DNA of 64,000 bases from Gonocerus acuteangulatus (GCA_946811695.1 OX328125.1:47924821-47988820), one strand, 5' to 3'; shown: positions 46,001-51,189, counted from the first letter of the stretch. Numbers and translations are program-made. The notes: generated by a model from the letters alone, not told the origin.

Positions 46001-46767
46001 TTGATAAAATGCTATGAACCTACATTTATCACAAATTATTGTATACAATTCTAGATATTATATTGTATATATCTCTTTAACTCTATCTGAAAGAGAAACT
46101 GCAGTGCAATAAGCTGTTTTCATGGCTGTACAGATTAAATCAAAGGAAGGTTATCTTTAATTTGTGAAGAAAAAACTTATTTTTATTCCCGATGATGATG
46201 AAATGCCATTACATAAAAAAAAATGTTCTACTTAAGGTTTTTTTGCTTGGAAGTCTATATTGTCCCTACCATGTCAAACTAACGAATATAAAAAGTCTCG
46301 TTTTTCAAATTCGAGACTTTGCTCTTAGATTGTGGACGATGCGGCTTATTGCAAATTGTCGGAAGTCTAACCTCTTTAGAATAGCCGTTAATGCCTTAAA
46401 TAAATATATCGAATATGTTCATTCGCTAGTTTGCTCCGATTTTCAAATGCGATAGTTTGACGTGGTAGGTACGATGTACACACAAAAACAATTGTGATTT
46501 TATATTTGTGTCCACTTAAATCAGTTAAAAGTATAGGAATAGGATTTGGAATTGGTAAATATATATATAACTTAATTTAATTATAAAAAGTTCAGTTGCA
46601 TTATATTTTTAAAGTATCATTATATATTTATTGTATCTAATTTGTACTAATATCGAACTATTATCTACATTGACTAGGTAAGAGCAGCTTTAATGAAAGA
46701 GCTCGATAAGAGGAGTAGTAAATTTGAAGCAGAATTTCAAGTTGAATGTAAAACAAGTGATCAATAA
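4474..46767 (+). CDS. Plc21C: Phospholipase C-beta (Plc21C/PLCB1 type), 23 coding exons
   Basis: This gene encodes a phosphoinositide-specific phospholipase C of the beta class, which cleaves PIP2 to IP3 and diacylglycerol at the plasma membrane downstream of Gq-type G proteins (family knowledge). I joined 23 exons by GT/AG sites with consistent phase, giving about 1195 residues; mammalian PLCB1 has about 1216. Seen in order: PH (about 15-150), EF-hands (150-310), X box (315-465), acidic X-Y linker (465-555), Y box (555-670), C2 (680-800), proline-rich segment (862-936) and basic coiled-coil C-terminal domain (937-1195). The active-site set is complete: His334 and Asn335 (SSHNTYL), Glu364 and Asp366 (CRCIELDFW), His380 (VHGYT) and Glu414 (LSFENH). 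The motifs [10 protein letters not shown] and [20 protein letters not shown] favour insect Plc21C over norpA. The chosen start is the ATG giving [18 protein letters not shown]. No canonical C-terminal PDZ ligand is visible. Confidence 0.96.
5324..5381. repeat. (TA)n microsatellite
   Basis: About 29 uninterrupted TA units in intron 1 of the PLC-beta gene. Confidence 0.97.
5904..5980. repeat. (TA)n followed by (GCAT)n
   Basis: About 32 TA units preceded by GTGTGTGTTTGTG and followed by three to four GCAT units. Intron 1. Confidence 0.97.
6110..6306. repeat. (TA)n tracts flanking a perfect palindrome
   Basis: TA tracts at about 6110-6151 and 6268-6306 lie on either side of a 76-bp perfect palindrome (separate entry) and a T tract. 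Confidence 0.95.
6194..6269. repeat. Perfect 76-bp palindrome without spacer
   Basis: Each 38-base arm is the exact reverse complement of the other, from ATTCCAGAGGGTGAAACAAA to the matching end at 6269, with the centre between 6231 and 6232 (AAATTT). It runs directly into a TA tract. Confidence 0.97.
7100..7490 (+). pseudogene. Non-LTR retrotransposon fragment (RNase H-end region)
   Basis: The open frame contains [39 protein letters not shown]. This R-x-G-H, then C-x2-C...K-H-I-L-x-x-C pattern is typical of the C-terminal part of LINE pol proteins of the I/Jockey/R1 type. Everything upstream is missing, so it is a 5'-truncated dead copy. A MITE abuts it at 7495. Confidence 0.7.
7495..7888. 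mobile_element. Pogo/Tigger-like MITE
   Basis: Left end CAGTAGAATGCCAATTATCC and right end CGGATAATCAGTGCTCTATG form diverged terminal inverted repeats. AATTATCCGAAT-type repeats also occur inside (7815-7875). Non-coding. Confidence 0.55.
8047..8325 (+). repeat. Left arm of a large inverted repeat
   Basis: This block (TTGTCAAATACCACTCACTC..., GACAGAAAATTTTGAAATTT...) recurs inverted at 9205-9487. A third partial copy in direct orientation is at 9595-9735. All three carry a TTTTAGGGGGG block. Confidence 0.85.
9205..9487 (-). repeat. Right arm of the large inverted repeat
   Basis: Reverse complement of 8047-8325 with scattered differences. It is itself flanked by a smaller inverted pair (9115-9205 against 9488-9575, sharing GGCAGACCTTGAATTACTAG). 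Confidence 0.85.
9720..10205 (-). repeat. Dispersed repeat family R, inverted copy
   Basis: Reverse-strand relative of 2505-3178: shared blocks include GGCTCAAAAATGG, AAATCTTTCTTCTCAT, CCGTTTACTGGAACATGG and a TTTCTCGATACCC-like block. Diverged. Confidence 0.5.
10499..11998 (-). mobile_element. Tc1/mariner-type DNA transposon, degenerate
   Basis: The left end is TA followed by CAGTGGATCAAAAAATTATT. Related AATAATTTTTT motifs occur near 11806 and 11975, consistent with terminal and subterminal repeats. The right boundary is uncertain. A broken minus-strand transposase lies inside. Confidence 0.7.
10718..11676 (-). pseudogene. Tc1-like transposase pseudogene
   Basis: Read on the minus strand, fragments in different frames give [14 protein letters not shown] at the N-terminus, [12 protein letters not shown] (second catalytic Asp region of the DDE domain) and [20 protein letters not shown] before a TGA at the C-terminus. 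The interrupted frames and an early stop show that it is dead. The original length was about 320-340 residues. Confidence 0.8.
12708..12756 (-). mobile_element. Tail-only SINE B insertion (49 bp)
   Basis: The insert is only a T-rich tract and the SINE B terminal hairpin (GGCGCATCTGCATCTAGGCC to GCGCCG). It is flanked by a perfect 13-bp duplication AAATCTCTCTATT (12695-12707 and 12757-12769). It is therefore an independent retroposition event truncated to the 3' hairpin. Confidence 0.85.
13020..13092 (-). mobile_element. Tail-only SINE B insertion with poly(T)
   Basis: Poly(T) then ACGGCGCATCTACATCTTGG...AGCGCCG, with about 15 further bases. The duplication AAAGCTATTT flanks it (13010-13019 and 13093-13102). 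Minus-strand, 5'-truncated insertion. Confidence 0.8.
13125..13320 (+). repeat. Dispersed repeat family D, copy 1
   Basis: Shares long blocks with 47873-48065: AACATAAATAT, TTAGTTCCACCCGACA, ATGTAATGTA, GCCACCCCACC, GACACTTTTTTGTAAT, ATCGCTAAAGCATATTTATG. Class unknown. Confidence 0.75.
13749..13826 (+). CDS. Plc21C: PLC-beta exon 2
   Basis: Residues 33-58, acceptor tttttcag, donor AAA|gtaagt, phase 0 at both ends. The PH-domain strand [11 protein letters not shown] matches the PLC-beta family closely. Confidence 0.95.
13970..14226. repeat. Fold-back (inverted repeat) element
   Basis: Left arm TTACTCACTGGGTGGGTAG...GCCTTCATCAGTGCCTGGTG and right arm read as its diverged reverse complement (ACCAGGTTACCAATAAAGGC...TACCCAATGAGTA). 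The arms of about 110 bp are separated by a short loop near 14095. It lies just after exon 2. Confidence 0.75.
14413..14506 (+). mobile_element. Tail-only SINE B insertion with long poly(A)
   Basis: A 32-bp remnant of the SINE B 3' end (GATGGCCTAGATGTCGATGC) followed by about 60 bp of interrupted poly(A). Perfect 12-bp duplication AAGAGCATTCCG at 14401-14412 and 14507-14518. Confidence 0.85.
14988..15345. repeat. Fold-back repeat
   Basis: Arms of about 120 bp: 14990-15115 (CATTCTGCTTCATCAGACAC...) and 15222-15345 (TGATGAAGCAGAATGAGATT...), inverted and diverged. The loop is about 110 bp. It lies just upstream of exon 3. Confidence 0.75.
15397..15465 (+). CDS. Plc21C: PLC-beta exon 3
   Basis: Residues 59-81 ([18 protein letters not shown]...), PH domain. 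Acceptor gttattag, donor AAG|gtttga, phase 0. Confidence 0.93.
15601..16015. mobile_element. PIF/Harbinger-like MITE
   Basis: Terminal inverted repeats GGGTGCGTTTACA and TGTAAACCCACCC are flanked by a TTA duplication (15598-15600 and 16016-16018), as expected for PIF/Harbinger. Internally GTTTACA plus GTATAGAAGTGTCGACA blocks repeat. A related copy at 28884 hosts the Copia insertion. Confidence 0.75.
16577..16628. repeat. (TA)n microsatellite
   Basis: About 26 TA units in intron 3. Confidence 0.97.
17128..17297 (+). mobile_element. SINE family A, internally deleted
   Basis: Head GGAGGCCCGGTGGCCGTGAG, then a deletion removing the B box, then the family body (ATCAGCCCTATCCAGGCTAG) and tail GGACGTTAAAATTTAAATAA. 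Confidence 0.8.
18234..18271. repeat. (TA)n microsatellite
   Basis: About 19 TA units in intron 3. Confidence 0.97.
18395..18545 (-). mobile_element. SINE family A, old minus-strand copy
   Basis: Reverse complement carries diverged family A blocks: GGTTACCATCCTTTCTAGGC, GGATTTAATCCCACTT (decayed B box) and TTTGGGTCTCC (head). Confidence 0.65.
18550..20313. other. Intron 3 remainder, no recognised feature
   Basis: AT-rich, with A tract at about 18909-18930 and scattered short ORFs. Nothing assignable was seen. Confidence 0.4.
20314..20451 (+). CDS. Plc21C: PLC-beta exon 4
   Basis: Residues 82-127, end of the PH domain: [20 protein letters not shown] and [13 protein letters not shown]. Acceptor ttttttag, donor CAA|gtaagt, phase 0. 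Confidence 0.95.
20735..21290. repeat. Fold-back (inverted repeat) element
   Basis: Arms of about 230 bp. Left arm contains CCGCATGCCAAAAATTCTGA and CTGATTATGTCTCGTTTAGG; the right arm holds their diverged reverse complements (CAAACGAGACATAATCAG, TTTCACGCATGCGG). No coding sequence. Intron 4. Confidence 0.75.
22084..22217 (+). CDS. Plc21C: PLC-beta exon 5
   Basis: Residues 128 to 172 (split codon). Encodes [13 protein letters not shown] and the start of the EF-hand region. Acceptor tttttcag, donor AA|gtaagt, ends in phase 2. Confidence 0.93.
22218..23613. other. Intron 5, no recognised mobile element
   Basis: Contains a poly(A) tract near 22481-22513 and AT-rich sequence. Nothing assignable was seen. 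Confidence 0.4.
23614..23698 (+). CDS. Plc21C: PLC-beta exon 6
   Basis: Completes the split Asn codon of exon 5 and runs to residue 200: [22 protein letters not shown]-hand region. Acceptor ttgatag, donor AAA|gtaagt. Confidence 0.94.
24261..24361 (+). CDS. Plc21C: PLC-beta exon 7
   Basis: Residues 201-234 ([20 protein letters not shown]...), EF-hand region. Acceptor ggtttcag, donor CT|gtaagt, ends in phase 2. Confidence 0.94.
25193..25509 (+). CDS. Plc21C: PLC-beta exon 8 (EF-hands and start of the X box)
   Basis: Residues 234-340. Contains [17 protein letters not shown] (EF-hand region) and the start of the catalytic TIM barrel, [14 protein letters not shown], with catalytic His334 and calcium-binding Asn335. 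The donor G|gttagt would give an immediate in-frame TAG if not spliced. Confidence 0.96.
25515..25578. repeat. Poly(T) tract of about 60 bp
   Basis: An uninterrupted T run immediately after the exon 8 donor. On the minus strand it is an A tract and may be the tail of a lost retroposon, but no body is recognisable beside it. Confidence 0.9.
25738..25939 (+). mobile_element. SINE family A, full length
   Basis: Head GGAGGCCCGGTGGCCATGAG, B box GGTTCGATTCCCACTAGGGG, body and AATAATAATA tail. Target-site duplication AACAGTTCAA at 25728-25737 and 25940-25949. Confidence 0.9.
26036..26524. mobile_element. Tigger-like MITE, copy 1
   Basis: Ends TAGTAGACTCGCCCTTATCC and AGATTAGGGAGAGTCTACTG, flanked by TA (26034-26035, 26525-26526). 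Subterminal CTTATCCG/CTAATCCGG repeats. It shares GAAGGCATATATGTTTCGTT with the copy at 36712. Confidence 0.8.
26612..26931 (+). CDS. Plc21C: PLC-beta exon 9 (X box)
   Basis: Residues 340-446. Carries the calcium ligands Glu364 and Asp366 (CIELDFW), catalytic His380 (IVHGYT) and Glu414 (LSFENH). Acceptor ttttcctag, donor AAG|gttatt, phase 0. Only 92 bp separate it from exon 10. Confidence 0.96.
27024..27243 (+). CDS. Plc21C: PLC-beta exon 10 (end of X box, X-Y linker)
   Basis: Residues 447-520. Begins [20 protein letters not shown], the conserved end of the X box, followed by a His/Lys-rich, low-conservation linker. Ends in phase 1. Confidence 0.94.
27402..27480 (+). other. tRNA-like sequence (pseudo-tRNA or SINE head)
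   Basis: TTAGCTCAGTAGTAGAGC resembles an A box and D arm, and GGAGTTCAAATTCC a B box; the anticodon-loop position reads CTAATAT (AAT, Ile-like). The acceptor strands do not pair, so this is not a functional tRNA. Confidence 0.5.
27606..27782 (+). CDS. Plc21C: PLC-beta exon 11 (acidic X-Y linker)
   Basis: Residues 520-579. The acidic run [15 protein letters not shown] corresponds to the autoinhibitory X-Y linker of PLC-beta enzymes. It then enters the Y box ([10 protein letters not shown]). The acceptor follows a long T tract. Confidence 0.94.
28211..28420 (+). CDS. Plc21C: PLC-beta exon 12 (Y box)
   Basis: Residues 579-649: [39 protein letters not shown]. These are hallmark Y-box motifs. 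The donor G|gtaaat is followed by a 5.7-kb intron that contains a Copia insertion. Confidence 0.96.
28465..28700 (-). repeat. Dispersed repeat family R, partial inverted copy
   Basis: Begins TCCTCCCTCCCTCCTTAGGG, then GCTTATGAGGTTGACCTCAT, and ends with GGCTCAAAAATGG. Reverse-strand relative of 2505-3178. Confidence 0.55.
29111..29285 (-). repeat. Copia 3' LTR
   Basis: 175 bp with TG...CA ends. On the minus strand it is preceded by a polypurine tract (AAGGAAGG at about 29286-29293 reversed). Confidence 0.93.
29345..30277 (-). pseudogene. Copia integrase remainder, joined to the RNase H tail
   Basis: After the frameshift the second integrase Asp is visible in [16 protein letters not shown] replaces the Gln codon in the conserved TPQQNG motif (YTP*QNG). 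The frame continues with [19 protein letters not shown] and [16 protein letters not shown], then a Glu-rich linker, and ends after GSEVVPLD. In another frame the sequence then reads [18 protein letters not shown]..., the extreme end of a Copia RNase H. The catalytic reverse transcriptase is absent. Confidence 0.88.
30278..31927 (-). pseudogene. Copia gag-protease-integrase N-terminal part
   Basis: Start taken at [20 protein letters not shown], the usual Copia gag opening; the frame is open further upstream. Visible domains: gag (UBN2-like, [12 protein letters not shown]), CCHC zinc knuckle [14 protein letters not shown], aspartic protease active site [11 protein letters not shown] (Asp-Asn-Gly in place of the common Asp-Ser-Gly), GAG-pre-integrase zinc-binding block ([12 protein letters not shown]...[11 protein letters not shown]) and the integrase start with catalytic Asp in STDVCGPF. 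A frameshift after FKYFLMTF ends the frame. Confidence 0.92.
32035..32209 (-). repeat. Copia 5' LTR
   Basis: 175 bp, same sequence as the other LTR by my reading. The primer-binding site adjoins it at about 32021-32034. Confidence 0.93.
32325..32390. repeat. Poly(T) tract followed by A/T-rich mirror
   Basis: GGGTTTT then a T run of about 45, then TTAAAAAAAAAAAAGGGTTT. The origin is unclear. Confidence 0.85.
33532..34032. mobile_element. piggyBac-like MITE with internal repeats
   Basis: It is bounded by TTAA|CCCTTACGTGATGG and CTCGAATGGG|TTAA, the TTAA target and CCC start typical of piggyBac. Inside, units of about 40-60 bp recur (GTCACGAAAGTAGCTATCAG, GTCACGATAGTGGCTATCAG, GTCACAAAAGTGGTTATC). 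Confidence 0.7.
34137..34230 (+). CDS. Plc21C: PLC-beta exon 13 (Y box end)
   Basis: Residues 649-680: [14 protein letters not shown] and [11 protein letters not shown], the end of the catalytic barrel. Acceptor atttcag, donor AG|gtaata, followed by an 86-bp intron. Confidence 0.95.
34317..34542 (+). CDS. Plc21C: PLC-beta exon 14 (C2 domain)
   Basis: Residues 680-755: [53 protein letters not shown]2 domain. Phase 0 at the donor AAG|gtaatc. Confidence 0.96.
34937..35037 (+). CDS. Plc21C: PLC-beta exon 15 (C2 domain)
   Basis: Residues 756-789: [20 protein letters not shown] and IGHRVIPV. C2 domain, strongly conserved. Ends in phase 2. Confidence 0.95.
35795..36011 (+). CDS. Plc21C: PLC-beta exon 16 (C2 end, Gq-interacting linker)
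   Basis: Residues 789-861: [39 protein letters not shown]. In PLC-beta enzymes the segment after C2 binds activated Gq. The donor is GAA|gtataa, so failure to splice gives Val and a TAA stop at once; an AATAAA lies at 36364, so a shorter isoform is possible. Confidence 0.94.
36364..36369 (+). terminator. Candidate intronic polyadenylation signal
   Basis: AATAAA about 350 bp downstream of the exon 16 donor, where intron retention gives an immediate stop. It could support a truncated PLC-beta isoform without the C-terminal coiled coil. Not proven. Confidence 0.3.
36455..36557 (+). mobile_element. SINE family A, 5'-truncated
   Basis: Only the 3' part is present: AAGCCCTATCCTGGCTAGAA to GACGTTAAAATTTAAATAAA. 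Confidence 0.8.
36712..37173. mobile_element. Tigger-like MITE, copy 2
   Basis: Starts TA|CAGTAGATAATCCCTTGTCC and ends with CGGACTGTA. It shares CTCTTATCCGTTGCTCTCTC, GAAGGCATATATGTTTCGTT and TGTACCCCAGTCCC with copy 1. The right terminal repeat is shortened. Confidence 0.75.
37186..38746 (-). mobile_element. Tc1-like DNA transposon, degenerate, full length
   Basis: Ends CAGTGACTCACAAAACTGTT and, reversed, CAGTGACTAACAAAACCGTT, each followed by GCAATGATA and flanked by TA. An internal copy of the repeat (ACAAAACTGTTGCAATGA) sits near 38540. The minus strand carries a broken transposase. It lies beside the Tigger-like MITE in intron 16. Confidence 0.88.
37640..38429 (-). pseudogene. Tc1-like transposase pseudogene
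   Basis: N-terminal helix-turn-helix ([20 protein letters not shown]), then in another frame [20 protein letters not shown] with the first catalytic Asp, [16 protein letters not shown] and [12 protein letters not shown], then [11 protein letters not shown] with the second. Multiple frameshifts and stops show it is inactive. Original length would be about 340 residues. Confidence 0.85.
38833..39058 (+). CDS. Plc21C: PLC-beta exon 17 (proline-rich segment)
   Basis: Residues 862-937. Low-complexity Pro/Thr/Ala-rich segment ([18 protein letters not shown]...) between C2 and the C-terminal domain. The donor T|gttagt is inferred from phase with exon 18; the next in-frame codon would be a stop. Confidence 0.85.
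39515..39735 (+). repeat. Possible tRNA-derived SINE
   Basis: GTGCCCAAGTGGTCCAAGGG resembles the start of a class II tRNA (A box). CGATCGGTCCGTCTCACGG might be a decayed B-box side, followed by a GC-richer body. No target duplication was identified, so the call is tentative. Confidence 0.35.
40087..40199 (+). CDS. Plc21C: PLC-beta exon 18 (C-terminal coiled coil)
   Basis: Residues 937-974: [20 protein letters not shown] followed by Lys/Glu-rich helix ending LRKKHEK. Start of the membrane- and Gq-binding distal C-terminal domain. Confidence 0.93.
40845..40942 (+). CDS. Plc21C: PLC-beta exon 19
   Basis: Residues 975-1007: [18 protein letters not shown] and [11 protein letters not shown], the latter matching the Drosophila Plc21C C-terminal region as I recall it. 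Donor AT|gttagt, phase 2. Confidence 0.9.
41034..41156. repeat. (CT)n microsatellite grading into CCCT repeats
   Basis: About 35 CT units followed by CTCCCTCTCTC and CCCTCCCTCCCTCC variants. Intron 19. Confidence 0.97.
42110..42270. repeat. Inverted repeat with AACGTTTTGCCAGTCATATT arms
   Basis: Arms TCTTCACCAACGTTTTGCCA...GCTTCCTCTG and its reverse complement (CAGAGG-type...GGCAAAACGTTGGTGAAGA), loop near 42180. The right arm reads like the 3' end of a Penelope-type unit (CTGAGGAAGCCAGCAATATG). Confidence 0.75.
42778..43000. repeat. Long TA/TATG microsatellite at the dimer centre
   Basis: TA units interrupted by ATGTATAT, ACACATAT and similar variants, which themselves tend to be mirrored about the centre of the dimer. 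Confidence 0.95.
43125..43154 (+). other. Hammerhead-like core motif, right arm
   Basis: CTGAAGA (43125-43131), one extra T, a perfect 6-bp stem GGCTTG/CAAGCC with TATAG loop, then GAAAC (43150-43154). The mirrored copy is on the minus strand at 42620-42649. The extra base and missing clear cleavage triplet make catalysis doubtful. Confidence 0.4.
43310..43400 (-). repeat. Dispersed repeat family R, short inverted copy
   Basis: CCTCCCTCCTTCAATCGGGA, GGAACCCGCTTATGACGCTA and TGACTAGAAAATTTCATGTT match the terminal part of family R. Confidence 0.55.
43607..43766 (+). CDS. Plc21C: PLC-beta exon 20
   Basis: Residues 1007-1060: acidic/Ser/Thr linker then [17 protein letters not shown] coiled coil. 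The acceptor ataaatag has a weak pyrimidine tract, but phase fits both sides. Confidence 0.88.
44009..44713. mobile_element. hAT-like MITE made of palindromic GTGATTAC units
   Basis: Ends CAGTGTTGGGCGTAATCA and, reversed, CAGTGTTGAGTGTAATTA are terminal inverted repeats of hAT type. The flanking 8-mers AAAAACAT and AAAGACAC match at 6 of 8 positions, a decayed duplication. The interior is a long series of TGTGATTACRGTTGTAATCA-like palindromes joined by GAAAAA-type spacers. Confidence 0.7.
45369..45541 (+). CDS. Plc21C: PLC-beta exon 21
   Basis: Residues 1061-1118: [39 protein letters not shown]. Coiled coil of the C-terminal domain. Ends in phase 2. Confidence 0.93.
45839..45983 (+). CDS. 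Plc21C: PLC-beta exon 22
   Basis: Residues 1118-1166: [34 protein letters not shown]. The MKREVAS motif is shared with Plc21C. Phase 0 at AAG|gtattt. Confidence 0.93.
46678..46767 (+). CDS. Plc21C: PLC-beta exon 23, stop codon
   Basis: Residues 1167-1195: [20 protein letters not shown] and a short tail ending CKTSDQ, then TAA at 46765-46767. Closes the C-terminal helical domain. The end of the ORF is shorter than the Gly/Ser-rich tail of Drosophila Plc21C. Confidence 0.9.
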   Translation, partial: VRAALMKELDKRSSKFEAEFQVECKTSDQ

Positions 46768-46932
46768 AGTGCTACGTACAGCCGTAATTCATAAGCATTC
46801 TCTGAAATGACTTTTTGTATTCAATCATGTGCACTAGGTAAGTGAACATTTTTAGTGATTTCAGTACATTTTTTCCTGGTAAACAGGTTAGATATGATTT
46901 ATGAAGCTCTTTATAAGGTCCAATAATCTTGA

Positions 46933-47135
46933 GGGGTCTCCCTGTTGTCTAGTGGCTAACGCCAAGGATTCTCATGGGGGAGAAGCAAGTTTGAGTCCCA
47001 CCTGCAACAGGTTGAGTTCTTTCATATTTGGGTCCGCTGAAGGAATTTCATACTCCATAATGTTTTGTTTTGTTTTTTTCCTTTTCTTTTGGTGCATCTA
47101 CTGCTGAGGTCATTAGCACCTCCATAATGGTGAAA
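46933..47135 (+). mobile_element. SINE family B, diverged, with an inverted tail fragment
   Basis: The head is plus-strand (GGGGTCTCCCTGTTGTCTAG, decayed B box AGTTTGAGTCCCACC). At 47093-47122 the tail hairpin appears in the opposite orientation (GGTGCATCTACTGC...CATTAGCACC), after a T-rich tract. This suggests two insertions or an inversion. Confidence 0.6.
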
Positions 47136-47872
47136 ACCTATTGATATAACGGTGTTGATGGCTTTGATGCAGATGTGCTATAAAAATAAAAGATAAAAAA
47201 AAGCTTGATTACAGAGCGAGGGACAGCAAATTTTTTATCCTCTCTAGACAATTTAGCAATGTTACTTCCATACAGAATCTATTAAATGCTTAGAAAAGGA
47301 TGTGCTCTGCATTCCCAAAATATTTTTGAGAAGTAAATAAGGGATTTGCATAAATAAAAGTAACCGGAGGAAATATAAATGAAAATAATAAATGGAGAAC
47401 AATTATTAATTTGGTACATATGTTGGTGTAATTATAAAAAAAATAAATAGTCCTAATATTATCAAGTTACACAAATAATAATAATAAGCCTTAAAACCCC
47501 ACCTTCTTTGCAAGGATCCATAGCTATCCAGCTGCATATCAGAAATACTTTTCATAGATATCAGATAATTTTTAAAACATTCAAAAGGGCAAAAAGGCTG
47601 ATGAGTTTTCTTATTTTAGGAATTTCTAATATTAAGTCTTTCAAATTGGGAGACTCTCTGATTACAGATTTTTTTGTTCCCTACATCAAAGTACTTTTAA
47701 AAGTCATACACAGAAAATTAGAACTTGATCTGCTTTAGTTATATGGTTATATTTACAGGAATACAGGCTACCAATTTAATATTTCAAATAGAGCAACGTA
47801 TAGCAGTTATATATTTTAATAATTTAAAAAGCTTAAATCTTCTTATGGAAAAAAATTAAATTCTTTTAGAGC

Positions 47873-48065
47873 CTTCCATTCAAATTCAGGAACATAAATA
47901 TGCTTTAGCTCCACCCGACAAACCTATGTAATGTATAACATAAAGTCTTCTTTTTTGTACATGGCCACCCCACCAGCGCGAACCCCAGCAGACACTTTTT
48001 TGTAATACTATTTTGTAATACTTTTTTTTTCAGTTTAGTCATCGCTAAAGCATATTTATGCTACA
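47873..48065 (+). repeat. Dispersed repeat family D, copy 2
   Basis: Direct copy of 13125-13320 with shared blocks GGAACATAAATAT, CTCCACCCGACA and ATCGCTAAAGCATATTTATG. Confidence 0.75.
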
Positions 48066-51000
48066 ATAGGAAATAATGCAATTAAATCCATTTTTTTTTT
48101 TAAATATACTTATTTTTATCAATATATATTTTTATGTTGCACTTACATATGGAGGGTTCAGAACACAACTAGACCAAGTGCATTTTTGACATTTTATGTT
48201 GTAATGGCATTGAAAATTATTACTAAGGAAGTCCTAACTTCATTATTTTGCCACTTGGACCAGTTCTTGCTACACATCTGGAAGTCATTCTTATTTGTTT
48301 TCAGATCACAAGTAAGCCAAATAGAAGTTGTAACTATTTTATGAACAACCCTAAACATAAATAAAGTCAGTGATATTTAAAATTAAGATCAGTGTTTAAG
48401 TTCAAATCTTTTTAAGACTTATACAGGTCAATAGGATTTATACAACGCCTTTGCAATTAAAACGCATAATGCTCATTTTCTGAAAACTGTATAACATAGA
48501 CTTGGTTTAGTTGTACTCTCAACCCTCCATAGGTCCTCTTGCACCAAGTAATTTGTAAATTCCATGTAAGTTACAAAGAAGAAAGATATGACGACAAAAA
48601 CTTGTCAGAAAGTTTGAGATGTTTACGTTTTAGAATTTGTGAGGGTAAATATATTTATATCTCTCAAAATATTAACTTAGTTTCTATTATAAGCTTTTAT
48701 ATTTTTGTTACAGTTATACTATATGCTGGCACACCCCATTGAAGTGGTACAACAAGCCTGGCCTTATCCAAAACCTTCCTAAACATTGTGTTAAATATTT
48801 ATAGATTTAGCAGAACTAATAATTGAACTAGACTAGGTTAGTATTCAGGAAATCCTGTTTGTGAAGTAGATTTCCCATTAAATATTGGGTAGTTATTAAT
48901 TTTTTGTGCCTCAAAAACAATAATCTCCAAAGTATTATGACATTAATAATTAGGTCTATTTAAAAATTAAAGTTATTAATTTACGCATTTAGAAAATTGG
49001 CACTATGTTGCCTGTATAATTTATCCACTCGTATCTTTGGGCTTCTTGAAAGCTTGCATGAAAATATACCAACATCATCTTATGAGTTGTTATGTGAGGA
49101 CATTATAACATTTTGTTCCATATTGGTGAGATTATATTTATTTTTTCTGTCTTCAGTGTTATTGGTGTTGTGTGTTAAGACATTGTGATTTTCCTACTTT
49201 GTGATATTGAATCAGAATAATTTGTGTTAATGTATCTAGTCCTGTGTCGATGATCTTTAAAAGAAAACTATTATTATACATTTTAATTAATGTATTGTCT
49301 ATACATTCGGTGTATCTTTTAATTTAATTGATTAGTTGGTTCTGTAAGAGTGAAAGTTATAGACTATTAACTTATAATTAGTAACAAAAGTCATATATCT
49401 CTTAGATTACTGAATCCTTTGACAAATTTCTGAGAAACTTTTTCTTATGCTAAAAATTGTGACAATCAGTTGTTAGTATGTATATTGCACTGGCTGTGGT
49501 TTCAAAGTGGATATGAATAACAGTTAAATGAAAATGAAGGAAAAGGGACATGTTATTCTTCTTTTTAATATTGGTTTATATAATATAATTACACAGTCCA
49601 AGGTTAGTTAAATGATACTATTGTACCTTAATACCTGTATTTTTCTGTATAATTTATTTTTATGTGTGACATTAAGTCAAGAGTACCTTCATGAGCCTTT
49701 TTAGATTTTAATAACTTTATATTTGCATCGAATATTAGTGAATATTGGTGCTCCATAAAATTGAGGCAGTAATCTCTTTAAGTCTGGCATTGAGGGTGCA
49801 AAATAAATGTTGTACTTAGTTGAGTGATTCTAATTTGATTACTGTCATAAGGAAATCTGTCTTGTTGCAATTTCGGAGTTTATTTATTCCTCTTGAGCTA
49901 TTTAATTTTTATTTTTTCAAAGATTTTTTATCTAATGCTCCTGCTGGTAGTTAGATTTTGGAATTGTAAGCATTTATTTCAAATGGCTTTATTTTTTAGA
50001 GTGAAAAGTGTTTATCCAAAGTATTCACTTATTCTCTAAGGTAATTTAAAATTGCTATATATTCGAGTGAACTAATTTGATTTTGTTTTACTAATTTTTA
50101 TTCTCACATTTTTTATCTAATGTTGCTGGTGGTTAGATTTTACGTTAGAGTGAACTAATTATGTATTTTGTTTTATGGGGCACACTTTTGATTAGGGATG
50201 CCTGTCACAAAGCAATTGTGAAAGTACAAATGCTCTTGATTATTGTCTACTTTCTAATTGCTTCCAAGCTGCTGAATATAACGTCTTTGAATTTTGTACA
50301 AGTATGTTCAATTAACCAGAAAAGTTATTTAAATACGATTATCTTCCCTATTTATAGAATGTTAGTCACTACTGTTTCCTCAGTTCCACATTGGATATTG
50401 TTCGCATATTCTCTTTGTCGTAATTTATATCTTTCATCTCTCTATGTATACATTTTATTACGTTTCTTAATCATACAATATTTCTTTACTGTCACCAGGA
50501 AAATTCACCAAATTAAGATTTCTACGGACTTTAAGAAAGAAAGTATAAGCTATTATTAAATTGTATAAACAAGTTCCTTAGAGTAACTACAATTAAATTG
50601 TTTCACTTCACTAAGTACAGCTCGTTCTTGAGCATAGTTGGTAGATGAAAAAAGTTGGTATATAATTTTGACTGCTTGTGAAATCAATGGTGCCATTCAT
50701 TATATTCCATTAGACTGAATTCAAAAGATAATTTTGTTATTAAATTTCTTATTTTATTTGTTACCTAATTAATATGTATTGATTTACTCTTCGCACAAAC
50801 CTGTGTGCATTAAATGAGTTGTTATAAAATATTTTTGTTTTTAATATTGTTATTGAAAGTTTATATTTATTTCTCTGAAAATTCAGCATGATGGTAATTT
50901 TCCCACAATTTATTTTTATTTGAAATGAAAATTACTTGGTTTTTGTAGTTTTTCTGTGGTACTTTATAACTGTCAATGATTAACTTATTTATTTATTAGT

Positions 51001-51189
51001 ATTTCTTTTACTATCAGAACTGCTGCAATTTTATGTTTTGAACCTTAGTTTGTCGGCTTGATATTTTTTGGCTGAGAGTTAAGGAGAAGAGTGAGAGGGA
51101 GATGGGATTGGCACCAGAATGTTATGCTTTTCTGCCAACTGGCCAACTTACTTGTTTGGACTCTACCTACTGGCATTGATTTTTCCCTT

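Noticed and set aside
50161..50559. A 132-codon ORF with hydrophobic composition, membrane-protein-like.
   Set aside because: AT-rich composition gives Leu/Ile/Tyr/Phe-rich chance ORFs; there is no promoter, conserved motif or splice context.
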